A stretch of 64,000 nucleotides of DNA from Henricia sp. BOLD:AAB3569 (Eukaryota > Echinodermata > Asteroidea > Spinulosida > Echinasteridae), in contig JBBELK010001000.1 of the NCBI GenBank assembly GCA_037783545.1, forward strand, positions 434,001-498,000, in the 5' to 3' direction. Positions within the stretch are counted from its first letter, which is position 1. Every line of letters starts with the position of its first letter. Positions 1-10,700 of the stretch are shown piece by piece. The position numbers were made by a program, and so were the translations under genes. The notes beneath the pieces were generated by a model. The model did no database searches, had not been told where the DNA came from, and saw nothing but the letters and a program-made list of their open reading frames with translations.

Positions 1-464
1 CCCTGGACCCACTTAGTCCAAGCAACTTATTGACCATGAAGTCCAAGATCATCTTGCCACCGCCTGGAAACTTTCAGCGTACTGATGTGTACTGTCGCAA
101 ACGCTGGCGTCGAGTCCAGTACTTGGCAAATGAATTCTGGACGAGATGGAAGAAGGAATTCCTCCAGAACCTCCAACAGCGTCAGAAATGGGTCCGTCCT
201 CGAGCTAATCTCCGAGTAGGAGATATTGTCCTTGTAAAGGATGAGAACCTCCCACGCAACCAGTGGCTCCTTGCAAGGATCGTTGAAGTTTATCCAAGTC
301 AGGACAACCATGTGCGAAAGGTTAAACTCTCCATCGGTGACCACCACCTGAATGACAAGGGTAAAAGAGTGCGCCCTGAGAGATTCCTCGAACGTCCCAT
401 CCAGAAGTTGGTCCTACTGGTAGAAGATCAGGAGAGCCAGGGCGTCCCCGACGAGGAGCCTTGA
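1..464 (+). mobile_element. BEL/Pao LTR retrotransposon, 3' end of pol (fossil, cut by window edge)
   Basis: The reading frame enters from the left edge and ends at 464. It encodes the tail of a BEL/Pao polyprotein, after the integrase core. The signature is RKRWRRVQYLANEFW followed by RVGDIVLVKDENLPRNQW and RPERFLERP, which is the conserved C-terminal domain that BEL/Pao elements carry behind integrase. Protease, reverse transcriptase, RNase H and the integrase core would lie left of the window. Whether the whole element is intact cannot be judged from this piece. Confidence 0.85.
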
Positions 465-1590
465 AATTGTATTGTGCTAAGCATGTTGTTCAAGTACATA
501 TATTTTGGTGTGTTAATTGTTCTTGAAACTAGTTAAGCCTTTGAACTGTTAAGTGTTGAGGTTAACCCCTACTAATGTTGTTACCCGAAATCAAACCAAG
601 TGGCTGAAGTCGTTAGGTTCAGTATTCGTTACCTACTTTGCAGAACGTTAAGCCCAGTGGTTAATTTAAGGAGTACATTTTACTGAGTGATTTAAAGGTA
701 ATTAGGTATTTAAAAATTAGTTCAGATGACTAATTTTAGGGAGCCATGTTACTGCGGTCGAGTGAATAGCGCCCTCCATATATGTAGTAATTTTAGTGAA
801 ATATGTGGATCAGAAACCAGTCTAGGAAACGTTTGTGATTGCAACTCGAACAACAGAAGAGCAAACATTTTGCGATGGTTTTCTAAACGAATGTTAGAAG
901 TATTTTCTTTTGATTGCCAAACCCCCTTAAGGAGAAGCAAGGAGGTAATTGTTTTGCCCTTTCTTTGTGATAACTTTTGATTGATTTAGCTTTTCTTTGA
1001 TCGAATTATCATCATGAGATTTGTATTGGAAATTCACATGCTCGAACATGCGACTGGTGATATACAGTGTGTATTATTATGATAAGGAATTTACTGGACA
1101 CATGGATATGTACGATGTTAATTCTTTGTTTGTAAACACTGGATTTCTTTGTTTCGCTTATCCAGTTTTCACGTAGCCTCACGTAGCCTCACGTAGCCTC
1201 ACGTAGCCTCACGTAGCCGCCACTACACGTAGCCACCACACGTAGCTGTATGGAGTGATGTGGATTCTTATGGAGTCATACGGAATTATTTAGAGTTATT
1301 CAGAGCAAGAAGTCAGAGTCATTAAATCAGAACTTGTTTGAGTAAATGAGACTTCAAGGAGACTTCATTTTGGCTTCAGTAGAGACCCTTGTTATGCTTC
1401 TTTAGTCTGGTAATCTGCGAACTTTTAACAAAGAAACCTGCAACTCATGCGAAACTATTTGTCACTGCGAAACCCCCCCTAACGGCAGTATTATTTGCGT
1501 ACAATCCGGAGTGCTGCCGCTATAGTGAGTTTTTCACTCTTTTGCATAATACTGCAATCGAATGGAGTGGGCTTAGGCCTATATGACTGC
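465..1590 (+). mobile_element. Probable 3' untranslated region and LTR of the BEL/Pao element
   Basis: Non-coding DNA directly downstream of the pol end. A purine-rich tract at about 929-946 could be the polypurine tract, in which case the LTR would begin near 950. The LTR right edge cannot be placed because its partner is outside the window. No gene is seen here. Confidence 0.3.
1171..1246. repeat. 10-bp tandem repeat (ACGTAGCCTC)n
   Basis: Four perfect copies of ACGTAGCCTC at 1171-1210, then one variant and two degenerate ACGTAGCC units to about 1246. It lies in the region interpreted as the BEL/Pao LTR and may be part of it. Confidence 0.85.
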
Positions 1591-1935
1591 CGATTCAATT
1601 ATTCCTGGGGAGAAGGCGTTTAACCCTGAGCTTTATAATTCAAGCCCGGTTTATTTTTTTTTGCCATGTGAAGGCCTTGACATTTCAATTTCGTTGTTAA
1701 AGTCAGCTCAAATGTACTGTTAAAACGGCCAGAATATTACGCCCGACGTCCATAAACTATTGGGAACTTAACCCTGCGGTGCGCGTGGGCGATCCAGGTA
1801 CCTCGTTACAGGAGTGTACCAGTCGACAGCTTGCAGTAACTCAATGAACGGGGCATATACCCGTACCCCTGTATGGACTCATTTTCAAATTCTTTCGGAC
1901 GGTCTGGAGATTGTATATAACCATGATATAACCAG

Positions 1936-2077
1936 TTGCGGATCCAGGAATTTTTGCAGAGGGTGGGGGGGGGGATGATTGGGGGAGGGGGGTGGGGGGG
2001 GGGGGTGATTGGGGGAGGGGGTGGGGGGGGGTGGGGGGGAGGGGGGTTGGGGGGGAGGGGGGTTGGGGGGGGGGTTG
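1936..2077. repeat. G-rich low-complexity tract next to a GCGGATCCAGGA element end
   Basis: The sequence GCGGATCCAGGA followed by more than 100 bases of almost pure G/T on this strand. The same GGATCCAGG end opens the complete element at 50048, so this is probably a relic of that family with an expanded G-tract. Proline/glycine-rich frames here are compositional. The many G-runs could form quadruplexes. Confidence 0.6.
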
Positions 2078-3069
2078 GCTAAATGGGCAGTCAAAACCTC
2101 CCTTTACTCTGTTTATACTTTTTATAGCTATAGATAAGCTAAAAAAAAGAACGTGCCCAACAGATGACAAACATTACTCCAGTTCCCAATTTCTCAATTC
2201 ATCAATTGCATCAATTATCCCCCATGCCAAGGCCGTTTGTGCACAGTCAATGGGGAATTCCCATGTGGGACTGCTGGCCTGGTAGCTTGTACCAGGCCAC
2301 ACAAATTCTACAATATGTTTCTCAAGCGTATAATGTATAAAGTCATGGAAAATGAGATTTTAACTAAATTCATACGCAGATTAATTTAAAAAAACGCATA
2401 ATTAGCCAGTCGGGTCCCTTCCCGGAGGGTTAATCTAGGCAAGGTGCAAAAACGGCCGTATAAAAAACGGCGTTTTTCACAGGTTTGCCGATGTCTAAAA
2501 TACAAAGTAGGCCTATGATTTTCGTTAATAAAATAAAGTAGATGCTTTAGAAATTCGTTCGAAGAAGAGAAGAAAACAAAATCGAATTTGCTGAGAACCA
2601 CGGACAAATAAGAGATTGCTCTAAGATTGGAAAACTGTTACAAACGGCGTTATCTCCATATGTGACTGAAGATGTCTGCGATAAAAACAAACATCAGTAA
2701 AACAATGAAAAACTGTGTTCATGCTTTCAAAAAATCGTGCAAAGCCACTGTCCTATTTAGGCCATTCCCTGTCCATACTGCACGGTGATTAGAGCCCTAG
2801 TAGTTTCGTCACAACGTCGTCCTGGACGGAGCCAATGGGCCGAATACATAAAAACTATAGCAACTGCTGCTAATACAAAGAAGCATGAGCATGAGCTCAT
2901 CAAGCAGAAGCAAACGCAAAAGCAATTGCTTGAAAACACATTCATAACCTGGCCCTTTGCTTTGGCTGACAGTTTTTCGCTTCCTTAGCAATTGCTTGGG
3001 TATTAATTTTGGTTTGTTTGCCCTTACCCGACGTATATTAGCACTGTATACTCAGTGCTTTCCCGAGAC

Positions 3070-3182
3070 ACAATAGGCCTTTTCCCACGGCACTTTAACC
3101 CCGAGAAACCCCTGAGAAACTTCATAGCGTGCTCGGGTGGGATTCGAACCCATGACCTCCTGCAAACAGGAGGTCAGACGTC
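3070..3182 (-). mobile_element. tRNA-derived SINE fragment
   Basis: On the minus strand an internal RNA polymerase III B box (GGTTCGAATCC) reads at 3150-3140. It sits beside a short hairpin around GGAGGTCA. No complete cloverleaf can be drawn, so this is a SINE head or degraded tRNA, not a tRNA gene. Confidence 0.45.
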
Positions 3183-3185
3183 TTA

Positions 3186-4549
3186 AGCGGGCCTCCCACT
3201 GTGCGATATTTGTTACGAATTAGGTACGATTAGCTACGATTTGGTTACGATTGTGTACATAGTATACACAATCGTAACCAATTCGTAGCTAATACCCTCG
3301 TCACACCGGAGGCGCGGTGCCACTACGGTGCTTGTACGGCATAAACGGCAGTGGCACCGCCATGATCGCCGTGGTTCCGCAGTGGTTCCGCCATTGATCG
3401 CCGTAGCACCGCGGAAAACTGTCAAAACCGCGGACCTTCGCGGTGGCACGGCGGAAACTTTGAACATGTTCAAAACTTCCGCAGTGCCACCGCGGGTTGG
3501 GCCAATCCGCAGTGGGATTAGACTTGATGTCAAGTCTGTAACTATATAGACCGATTGGTTCGTAAACTGCAGCAGCGTAGTCGCGAATGGACTGGGAACA
3601 AGTCTAACCGACATCTAGTTACAGACTTGAGAAACCTGTTTCCGTTTTGTACACGGTCTATGGAGTTTGCTACCAGAATTGGACGTAGAGAGCTGATTGG
3701 TCGAAACGCAGGACGACATTAATATTCATGTTACTCCTCCGACTTGTTCTATGGCAACTGCGTGATTATATATTACGCGCAGTGAATGCATTAATATTAG
3801 CGCGAATACAGGTTTCTCAAGTCTCTAAACAGGTACTATTCATAACAACGGCTGTTGCATGTGGGGATTATAGGCGTCAGACGGACCGAATACGACTGTC
3901 TAGAGACTTGACCTCAAGTCTACAGTGGGATCGACGCGGCACCGCCATGACCGCCATGACCGCCGTGGGACTGTACAAGGACCGCAGTAGCACCTCCATC
4001 ACCGCCGTGCCTCCGCAGTACAACCGCCGTGCAATCGCCGAAAAAGTAGACTGGTGACCCTATACGGCGATCCCGTGGCGGTTCTACTGCGGATATGGCG
4101 GTGCTACCACGGTGCTACCACGGGAGCACTGCGGGTATTGGGGTGCCACTGCGGAGCCAGGGAGGAATTTTAGAAAATTTGGCGATCTTACTGCGGTGCC
4201 ACTGCGTTCCTACGGCGGTGCCGGCGGTGTTATTGAGGTGCTTGTACGGCAATGGCGTTTCCACCGAGGTTGCACTGAGGTGCTTGCACGATACAGCGGG
4301 CATATTTTGTGGTATAAAAGCTTCGGTTTTCTGCTTCAATTTCAGTGTTCTAAAAGTCTTCAAACAGTTCAAGCACCGCGAAGAAAAACACATGTGTGAC
4401 GGGTAGGGGAAAACTATGAAAAACTACTAGCGGTGTCACTACGTTGATGGCGGTTTTGACCAAAAACCGTAGTGGCACCGCCAATCCGGTCTGACGGGGG
4501 TATAATCGTACCTAATTTGTGGACAAAATCGCACAGTGGGAGGCCCGCT
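3186..4549. mobile_element. Palindromic MITE, family AGCGGGCCTCCC, copy 1 (split by an insertion)
   Basis: Terminal repeats AGCGGGCCTCCCACTGTGCG at both ends in inverse orientation, flanked by TTA on each side (3183-3185 and 4550-4552). The element is almost entirely palindromic, as seen in copy 2, but here its right arm is separated by the 1.2-kb insertion at 3293-4502. Non-coding. Confidence 0.8.
3293..4502. mobile_element. Harbinger-like non-autonomous element inserted in the AGCGGGCC MITE
   Basis: Ends TACCCTCGTCACACCGG and its inverse CCGGTCTGACGGGGGTA, with about 36 bp of terminal inverted repeat reaching GGTGCCACTACGG. Flanks read TAA at 3290-3292 and 4503-4505. Comparison with the uninterrupted MITE copy 2 supports a 3-bp target duplication, typical of PIF/Harbinger. 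The interior is full of GC-rich CCGCAGTGGCACCGCC-type subrepeats in both orientations. No transposase seen. Confidence 0.65.
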
Positions 4550-4552
4550 TTA

Positions 4553-4713
4553 AGCGGGCCTCCCACTGTGCGATTTTTGCCACGAAATTCCTACGAATTG
4601 ATACGATTTGGTACGATTACCAGAGACTGTCTATAGACTCTACACACAATCGTACTTAATCGTAGCTAATCGTAGGAAATTCGTGGGAAAAATCGCACAG
4701 TGGGAGGCCCGCT
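4553..4713. mobile_element. Palindromic MITE, family AGCGGGCCTCCC, copy 2 (complete)
   Basis: A complete 161-bp near-palindrome bounded by TTA at 4550-4552 and 4714-4716. Arms share GCGGGCCTCCCACTGTGCG and internal ACGATT/AATCGT motifs; the centre is CTGTCTATAGACTC. It abuts copy 1 and shares the TTA between them. Confidence 0.85.
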
Positions 4714-4716
4714 TTA

Positions 4717-4831
4717 AGGTACGATTTGGTACGATAACCAGAGACTTTCTATAGACTCTATACACAATCGTACACAATCGTAGCTAATCGTAGGAAATTC
4801 GTGGCAAAAATCGCACAGTGGGAGGCCCGTT
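4717..4831. mobile_element. Palindromic MITE, family AGCGGGCCTCCC, copy 3 (left arm truncated)
   Basis: Starts inside the left arm at GGTACGATTTGG and runs through the palindrome centre to the right terminus GGGAGGCCCG. It directly follows copy 2, giving three family members in tandem. Confidence 0.8.
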
Positions 4832-5770
4832 TTATGTAACGGCTCATGTATAGACGCGGCAAAAGCAAAAGCTTGTTTTTATGTATACGTTTTTTAGCAA
4901 TTGCTAATTGGAATTAGCTTCATTTGCTTGGAGGAAATTAGTTTTTGCTTTTGCTTCAAATTATAAGCTTTTGCTTGTTAGCACTTGCTTATTTTTATGT
5001 ATAAGAATGTAATGATATAGTAAAGGCAATTGCTAGTTTTTATGTATTCGGCCCATTGTATTACGTCACGCATCTTTTCATTTGCAAATTTTATCACAAA
5101 AGAAAGCACTGGGACCCTCGTTTTTGATGACAATTTTAAACCGTATAAACTCTATTCGAGTTACCATAAAAATGTTTCAAACGTTAGAACAAGCTTGGCA
5201 AGTAATTTTTTAATTAGTATAGAAAGGAATCTTCTGCGACGCTCTCATGCATTATTTTTGAAACCGAAAACCAATGTCAATACAAACCACTTTACCTATG
5301 ATCCTCTTACATGCAGGACGCCATTCGGCTTAAATTTCTCAACAAAATATTCTCCCCGTTGTGGCGTTAATCCACCAACACAGACCCTCCATCGCCGTCC
5401 GATAATATACTTTGAAGTGCAACGTGCAACACAAAGGCTTACTTTGGAAAAATCCGCATGCGTCCTTTTGGAATTGAGACAAATTTTGTTATTGTGCGAC
5501 TTTAAAGATTACAAAGGAATTGTGAATTTATATTCAGTTTAGGCCCTATGCGGCACATCAAAGATTCATAAGAAGCTGTTTGTGGGTGGAGTTTATTTAC
5601 GTGTTAAAGCTTGTATACAGAATTTGCAAACGCAAAACTATTTTCGTTATATGAAAGATCATAAATATTATTTTTTTAAAGTTATTTCATGCATGCAAGT
5701 GTTACGGAGTCCGTAAAAGGACATATACAAGGACTCTATCAATTATCTCATGCCCGTCACGAGACTGCCC

Positions 5771-5801
5771 ATCCCTTCAACACTGTACGTGTTGAAGGGA
5801 T
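5771..5801. repeat. Short perfect hairpin
   Basis: Two 13-base arms (ATCCCTTCAACAC and its inverse) around a 5-base loop. The surrounding 5059-5850 stretch holds no other recognisable gene; the 170-codon frame at 5030-5542 has no recognised motif. Confidence 0.6.
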
Positions 5802-6841
5802 TCTGAGATAGCATTTAGGGCCTATATCAAATATCTCGTGCGCAATTATAGTCCAGTCAAATTAGGGTTACACCCACCACTAATTGCAACATAATTTTTT
5901 TAAGTGCTATGCATTTCAGTAAAGTCTCCTGAACATCATACTAAAAGTCTATACCTAAATATATTTGGTGGAAAGGTGTCAAATTTGCATAATATGTAAA
6001 TTACCTGCCGCCATTAGGAAATTTATACTTTTCAATGTAATTTTATATTTAGGTGCCCAATCAAAGCACATAAAGTGTCTAAACCTTTGTTTGCATGGTC
6101 ACTGTACATGATAAACATGTTTCTGAATTAATAGTTTGAACACATATGCAAATTATGCAAATTAGCGGCCACCATTAGGAAAACCGTTTTACAATACAAC
6201 TTTGTACGTAGGTATCTGTTCAAAGCGATGTACATGTGTAAATTACGTTGTTATGGCCATGGCCAGAGAACATGATAAACATCTTTTTCAATTAAGTGTA
6301 ACATATTTTTCAATTATGCAAATTAGCTGACAAATATGCAAATTATGAAAATTAGCTGCCGTCACTGTAACAAAAAAATGAAAAGAAAAATTGAGTGATT
6401 AAATCCAATGTTCATGGAGTGACTCGTATACGTCGGATTCCAAATTTATGAAATTCATTTCGTGGTTTTAGGGTCAAATTATATTTTTAAAAATACAAAT
6501 ACAGTATAACATTTACCTGAATAACAAATATTTAAATATGAATATAAAAGACATACAAATTGCTAATAGAAAAATAAGAATTAAACAAGAGGTTATTTTA
6601 TAAGTCTATTAAATAGAAATTTACCCCAGTCAACCCCTTGAAGTCAGCCGACAGCTCTAGCCTCGGCCTTGCACTGAAGCTTGCCTAAATACCATGTGTT
6701 GGTTGTTGGACTAATTTTCGGCAAGAGAAAACATGTCCGCAAAGTGTTAAACGGGCACGCATGCCCGCAGAGTCGTTGGCACACTTGCCACAGAAGGAGA
6801 GGGCTCACTTGCTACGAAATACTTGGCGCGCACTTGCCGCA

Positions 6842-7560
6842 AAAGTACTTGGCGCACTTGCCACAAAGTACCTGGCACACTTGCCACAAAGTACCTGGCA
6901 CACTTGCCACAAAGTACCTGGCACACTTGCCGCAAAGTACCTGGCACACCTTCCGCAAAGTACCTGGCACACCTTCCGCAAAGTACCTGGCACACTTGCC
7001 GCAAAGTACCTGGCACACTTGCCGCAAAGTACCTGGCACACTTGCCGCAAAGTACCTGGCACACTTGCCACAAAGTACCTGGCACACTTGCTACAAAGTC
7101 CTTTGCACATTTCGCACAAAGTAATTGGGACACTTGCCACAAAGTCCTTGACATATTTGCCACAAAAGAAGGCATGCATGCTTGCTTCAAAAGTACTTGG
7201 CACGCTTGCCACACTGAGGGTACGCTTGCCCCAAGAGTAAATGGTACTCTTTCCACAAACAAAGCCCTTGGGTTATTTGCCACAGAAGCAGCTTGTAAAA
7301 AATTGTTCGGTATTCCTGCCAGCCACAAAAGTCCTTGCATATTTGTCACAAAAGAGGGCACGCTTGCCCCAAAAGGTACTTGGACGCTTGCCACAAACAA
7401 AGCCCTTGGCATCCTTGCCACAGAAAAAAATAGCTTTACACCCAGCACGATATGTGACAAAGGGACCACTACCCCCTACATATCGTACTGTAGCTTGCCT
7501 CAAGTACTTGGCACGCTTGGTACAAGCGTGCATATTTTCCACAAAAGGGACATGCTGGCC
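6842..7560. repeat. 23-bp tandem array, regular then degenerate
   Basis: About fourteen regular units of AAAGTACCTGGCACACTTGC plus CGC run from 6842 to about 7164; looser copies with the same TTGCCACAAA core continue to about 7560. Because 23 is not a multiple of 3, each frame rotates through a 69-bp superperiod; the unit contains no stop in any frame on either strand. The long KYLAHLPQ/KVPGTLAA frames are therefore by-products of the array, not evidence of a protein. Confidence 0.9.
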
Positions 7561-7650
7561 TCATGAAAACGGCCCAGAAGTTGTCTTTCAGCACGCCTGC
7601 CTACAGTGCTGGGGATGTTTTCCACCTATCCAGGTCCACCGCTGCATATG

Positions 7651-7861
7651 CAGCACAATATGTGGCATTGGGTCCCATCACTCCCTCTTCCATTGTTCCC
7701 CCATTGTGTCTCAAACATCCAAGGAATTTCAAAAGAATTCCTTTCAGCTTTTAGGGGAGTGAGAGGGGAGCGGGGTGGTTTGGGGGTAGTGCGTTAACAA
7801 AAGGGAAGAGTGTTTAGGTATAGGGGCGTTGGGGGAAGTCCCTTTGCCACATACCGTGCTG
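7651..7861. mobile_element. MITE, family CAGCACGATATGTGGC, copy inside the long-TIR element
   Basis: Starts CAGCACAATATGTGGC and ends with the inverse GCCACATACCGTGCTG. Internal motifs CCATTGTTCCCCCATTG, GGAATTTC and GGTATAGGGGCGTT recur in the other copies. Non-coding. Confidence 0.75.
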
Positions 7862-7867
7862 GGTGTA

Positions 7868-8009
7868 GACCGTATCGAATAGCTACCATCTTGTGGGACA
7901 CCTTTTGTTATTTAAACTGTTCAACAATTTAAGCATAATACGTGCAACCACGCATGTCCTCAATGAACAAAGAAACTGCCCTACAAGATGGCGGCTATTC
8001 GATACGGTC
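7868..8009. mobile_element. MITE, family GACCGTATCGAATAGC, copy 1
   Basis: Terminal inverted repeats GACCGTATCGAATAGC and its inverse, extended through ACCATCTTGT/ACAAGATGG, with TA at 7866-7867 and 8010-8011. A second copy lies in RPL23 intron 3 at 39550-39678. Non-coding. Confidence 0.85.
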
Positions 8010-9731
8010 TATACACCGCTGGCACATACGGTTGGAATGCTATCCCTTATCATATTGTGTTTGCAAAACATTAAATTTAACATTGAGTAATGCCTCAGTT
8101 ACTTAAATCAGGCATTTACAGTAAACTCTCGTTCAACAACAGTCTGCCTTTCCACTGCTTGAACGTTTCACAAAGACTATTTATAATTTAGGCACTGTCC
8201 GTCTCTTCTATGCAAATTTCTGCCATACATTACCAATCAAATTTAATTAAAAACCACACGAGAATATTTACATAAATTATTATCAAAGGCGGAGAAGGGG
8301 TTTGGGTGGGCGGTGGGTTGACACAACTGTTGCGCCAGACAGATACATTTGTCCCTTGGTTGAAAAGTTACCTTTTCATGCGCTGTGGGAATGGTTCAGG
8401 TCGCTACCAAAGCGTACGACTGTGAATTATGTATTTTACTCAACAGTCCTGACCAGGAAAAGCGGGGTTAAGAGATTTTTTGGTGAAAAACACTTTTTTA
8501 ACAATTTCGGTACCTAATTTGCATAATTTGCAGATTTATCTTAACAATATGAATTGAGAAACGTGTTTATGTTCTCTGGCCATAAAATCATGGGTACATT
8601 ACACAAATACATGTAAATCGTTTTGAGTAGATACTTGCGTACGAAAATAGTGTAAATTTGTTTTCCCTAATGGTGGCCGCTAATTTGCATAATTTGCATA
8701 TTTGTGTTCACACTATCAATTCAGAAACATGTTTATCGTGTACTGTTACCATGCGAACATAGGTTTAGACGCTTCATGTGCTTTGATTGGGTACCTACAT
8801 ATAAAGTTACAGTGAAAAATATGGCGGCAGGTAATTTGCATAATTTGCATATTTGTATTCACACTATCAATTCAGAAACATGTTTATCGTGTATACTGCG
8901 ACCATGCAAACATAGGTTTAGATATTTCATGTGCTTTGATTGGGTACCTAAATATATAGTTATAGTAAAACATATAGTTTTTCCTAATGGCAGCAGGTAA
9001 TTTGCATATTATGCAAATTTGACACCTTTCCACCAAATATATTTTGGTAGACTTTTAGTATGGTGTTCAGGAGACTTTACTAAAATGCATACCAGTTAAA
9101 AAAATTCTGTTGCAATTAGTGGTGGGTTGAGCCAAAAAATTGCTTAGATTGACTGGACTATTACCTATTTTTTGGTGTTTCACAAAAACATCTGATGTAC
9201 TGACGTACACATATAGGACTATACGCACTTAGCATCCAGGGGCCAATTTCATGGAGCTGTTGGCATGAAATTGGCCCTAGATGACCACTAGATTTTTGTT
9301 CGTGGCAGGTGTGAAGTATACAGCCTTGGAAACAAATTATTGGACCACCTACGCCTTGAACTATTCATACGAAAATCACTCCTTTTCGTCAACAACCGGG
9401 CTTATGTTTATGATGTTTGGTCTTAGACAATAGTCATTAGCTCAGGAGGCTATACATGGCATCAAATATTGCTTTTAGACATTCCATAACAAATTGTTAT
9501 GTACTTATTTTTGTTGTCAGTTTGTCGGTGGTCCACTATTTATTGTTCCAAAAGCTGTAGAATCAATTAATACCGTGTTCACAGTAGGAGAGAATGGCAT
9601 AAAGCAACCAGACTGTTAGTTGCTAGGCGCTGGCGTGCACCACGTAGCAACAACAGCATAGTATGTAGACTTTCTAAATTGCATTTCCATTTCAAAGCCA
9701 GTGAAGAATTCGGGGCACCAGCCAAAGTCCA

Positions 9732-9954
9732 TGGGCCAATTTCAAATTTGCTAAGCACAGGATTTATTTGCCTTATAAAATGGATTACAAGCCAAACATA
9801 TTCGCCAACTTGTGTTCTTCACAAGAGTAGGAGAATACCTTTCGATACACGTAACTTTCGATTTTGGCTGGCAATCCATTTTTACAAAATATAGCAAACA
9901 AATCCTGTGCTAAGCAAATTTTTGTGCTTAGCAGCGCTATGAAATTGGCCCCAG
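9732..9954. mobile_element. MITE, family GGGGCCAATTTCAT, copy 1
   Basis: Palindromic element opening GGGCCAATTTCAAATTTGC and closing GCGCTATGAAATTGGCCCC, with inner arms around CTAAGCACAGGATT. A related end fragment sits at 9239-9284. The 9160-9730 flank holds no gene. Confidence 0.7.
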
Positions 9955-10204
9955 GTCGCACGCAAAAGGATAATTTGCAGTAATATATTTTTAGCGTGCC
10001 CTCTTAATTAGGCCACTGTATACAGAGAGCTTGAATTAGGGGAAATTAATTAAATTTTGTGTTTGAACTGGGGCAGATTTTGAGAAATGGAAACAAGGCA
10101 AGGAACTTCACATTATTGAGGCGATCGGACGGAAGATTGAAGCTTTATGAATATATCAAATGGAAATCCAGCCAAGGTCCCGAAAGCACACAATTAAATT
10201 GATG

Positions 10205-10268
10205 TTTGAGACACGATGGGGGAACAATGGTAGGGGGAGGAGGGTACCCTCGGCCCCATATCGTGCTG
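10205..10268. mobile_element. MITE, family CAGCACGATATGTGGC, right-hand half
   Basis: Carries GGGGGAACAATGGTAGGGGG followed by CCCATATCGTGCTG, matching the right half of the complete copy at 35773-35916. The left half is absent. Confidence 0.65.
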
Positions 10269-10529
10269 CATATGCTATTATGCTTTATTGAGAATACGTC
10301 CATATAGATTGTATACAGGTCGTGACGAAAAGAATAGAATTGAGATGCATTGTATCGCTTGCAGATTTCCTTGAACGGCGGCATTGCATATCTAACGAAG
10401 AATGTTATTCAATTCAATTCAATTCAATTTTGAAATGTGTGTGCAGTCATTTTGAAGAAAAAAATCAGTTGTTAATTTCTTTGTTTCAAAGGGGAGAATG
10501 CGTATACCCTGTATGTCACGTTGTGTTGC

Positions 10530-10588
10530 TCCCCTCCCCGACCCCCACCCCTCCCCCACCCCCACCCCTCCCCCACCCCCACACACAC
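10530..10588. repeat. CCCCCACCCCTC low-complexity repeat
   Basis: About five irregular units of CCCCCACCCCTC followed by ACACACAC. Proline-rich frames here are compositional. Confidence 0.75.
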
Positions 10589-10609
10589 TTTTCAAGAGCT
10601 TGTCACGCC

Positions 10610-10700
10610 CATCTTCCTTTCGCAACGGTCTTTCCTGCACACGTACCTAGTTAAATTAACTAGGTACGTGTGCAGGAAAGACCGTTGCGAAAGGAAGATG
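10610..10700. mobile_element. Perfect 91-bp palindrome with 8-bp target duplication
   Basis: Two 45-base arms pair without a mismatch around a single central A at 10655. The element opens CATCTTCCTTTCG and closes CGAAAGGAAGATG. It is flanked by an identical 8-bp direct repeat GTCACGCC at 10602-10609 and 10701-10708. An 8-bp duplication is the hAT hallmark. The perfect pairing implies a very recent origin or conversion between arms. A transcript across it would form an uninterrupted 45-bp hairpin. Confidence 0.85.

Larger units (their letters stand above)
2833..5058. mobile_element. Inverted-repeat element, outermost shell of a nested cluster
   Basis: The left end CAATGGGCCGAATACATA is matched in inverse orientation by the right end ending at 5058; 25 bp are identical and similarity runs on through AT-rich GCAATTGC motifs. 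The interior is replaced or invaded by a tRNA-derived fragment and by several other inverted-repeat elements. No transposase frame is present, so it is non-autonomous. Family is undetermined. Confidence 0.7.
5851..9158. mobile_element. 3.3-kb element with long terminal inverted repeats
   Basis: Left end GTCCAGTCAA and right end TTGACTGGAC are flanked by TA on both sides. The inverted repeats match well for at least 170 bp (shared CACCACTAATTGCAAC, AGTAAAGTCTCCTGAACA and TTTGGTGGAAAGGTGTC). They continue as sub-terminal repeats around TTTGCATAATTTGCATA and GCCATTAGGAAA to about 6370 on the left and 8515 on the right. The interior carries a 23-bp tandem array and two smaller MITEs. No transposase. 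TA flanks suggest a Tc1/mariner-type mover, which is inference. Confidence 0.75.

Noticed and set aside
1841-2285. Proline-rich and glycine-rich frames
   Set aside because: Translation of a G/C homopolymer-like tract.
5030-5542. 170-codon frame
   Set aside because: No motif or splice context; begins inside a transposon terminal repeat.
6750-7164. CRISPR-like array
   Set aside because: Units are contiguous without unique spacers and the genome is eukaryotic.
6681-7762. Overlapping frames of 135-247 codons on both strands
   Set aside because: They are by-products of the stop-free 23-bp array; no start context, motif or codon bias supports a protein.
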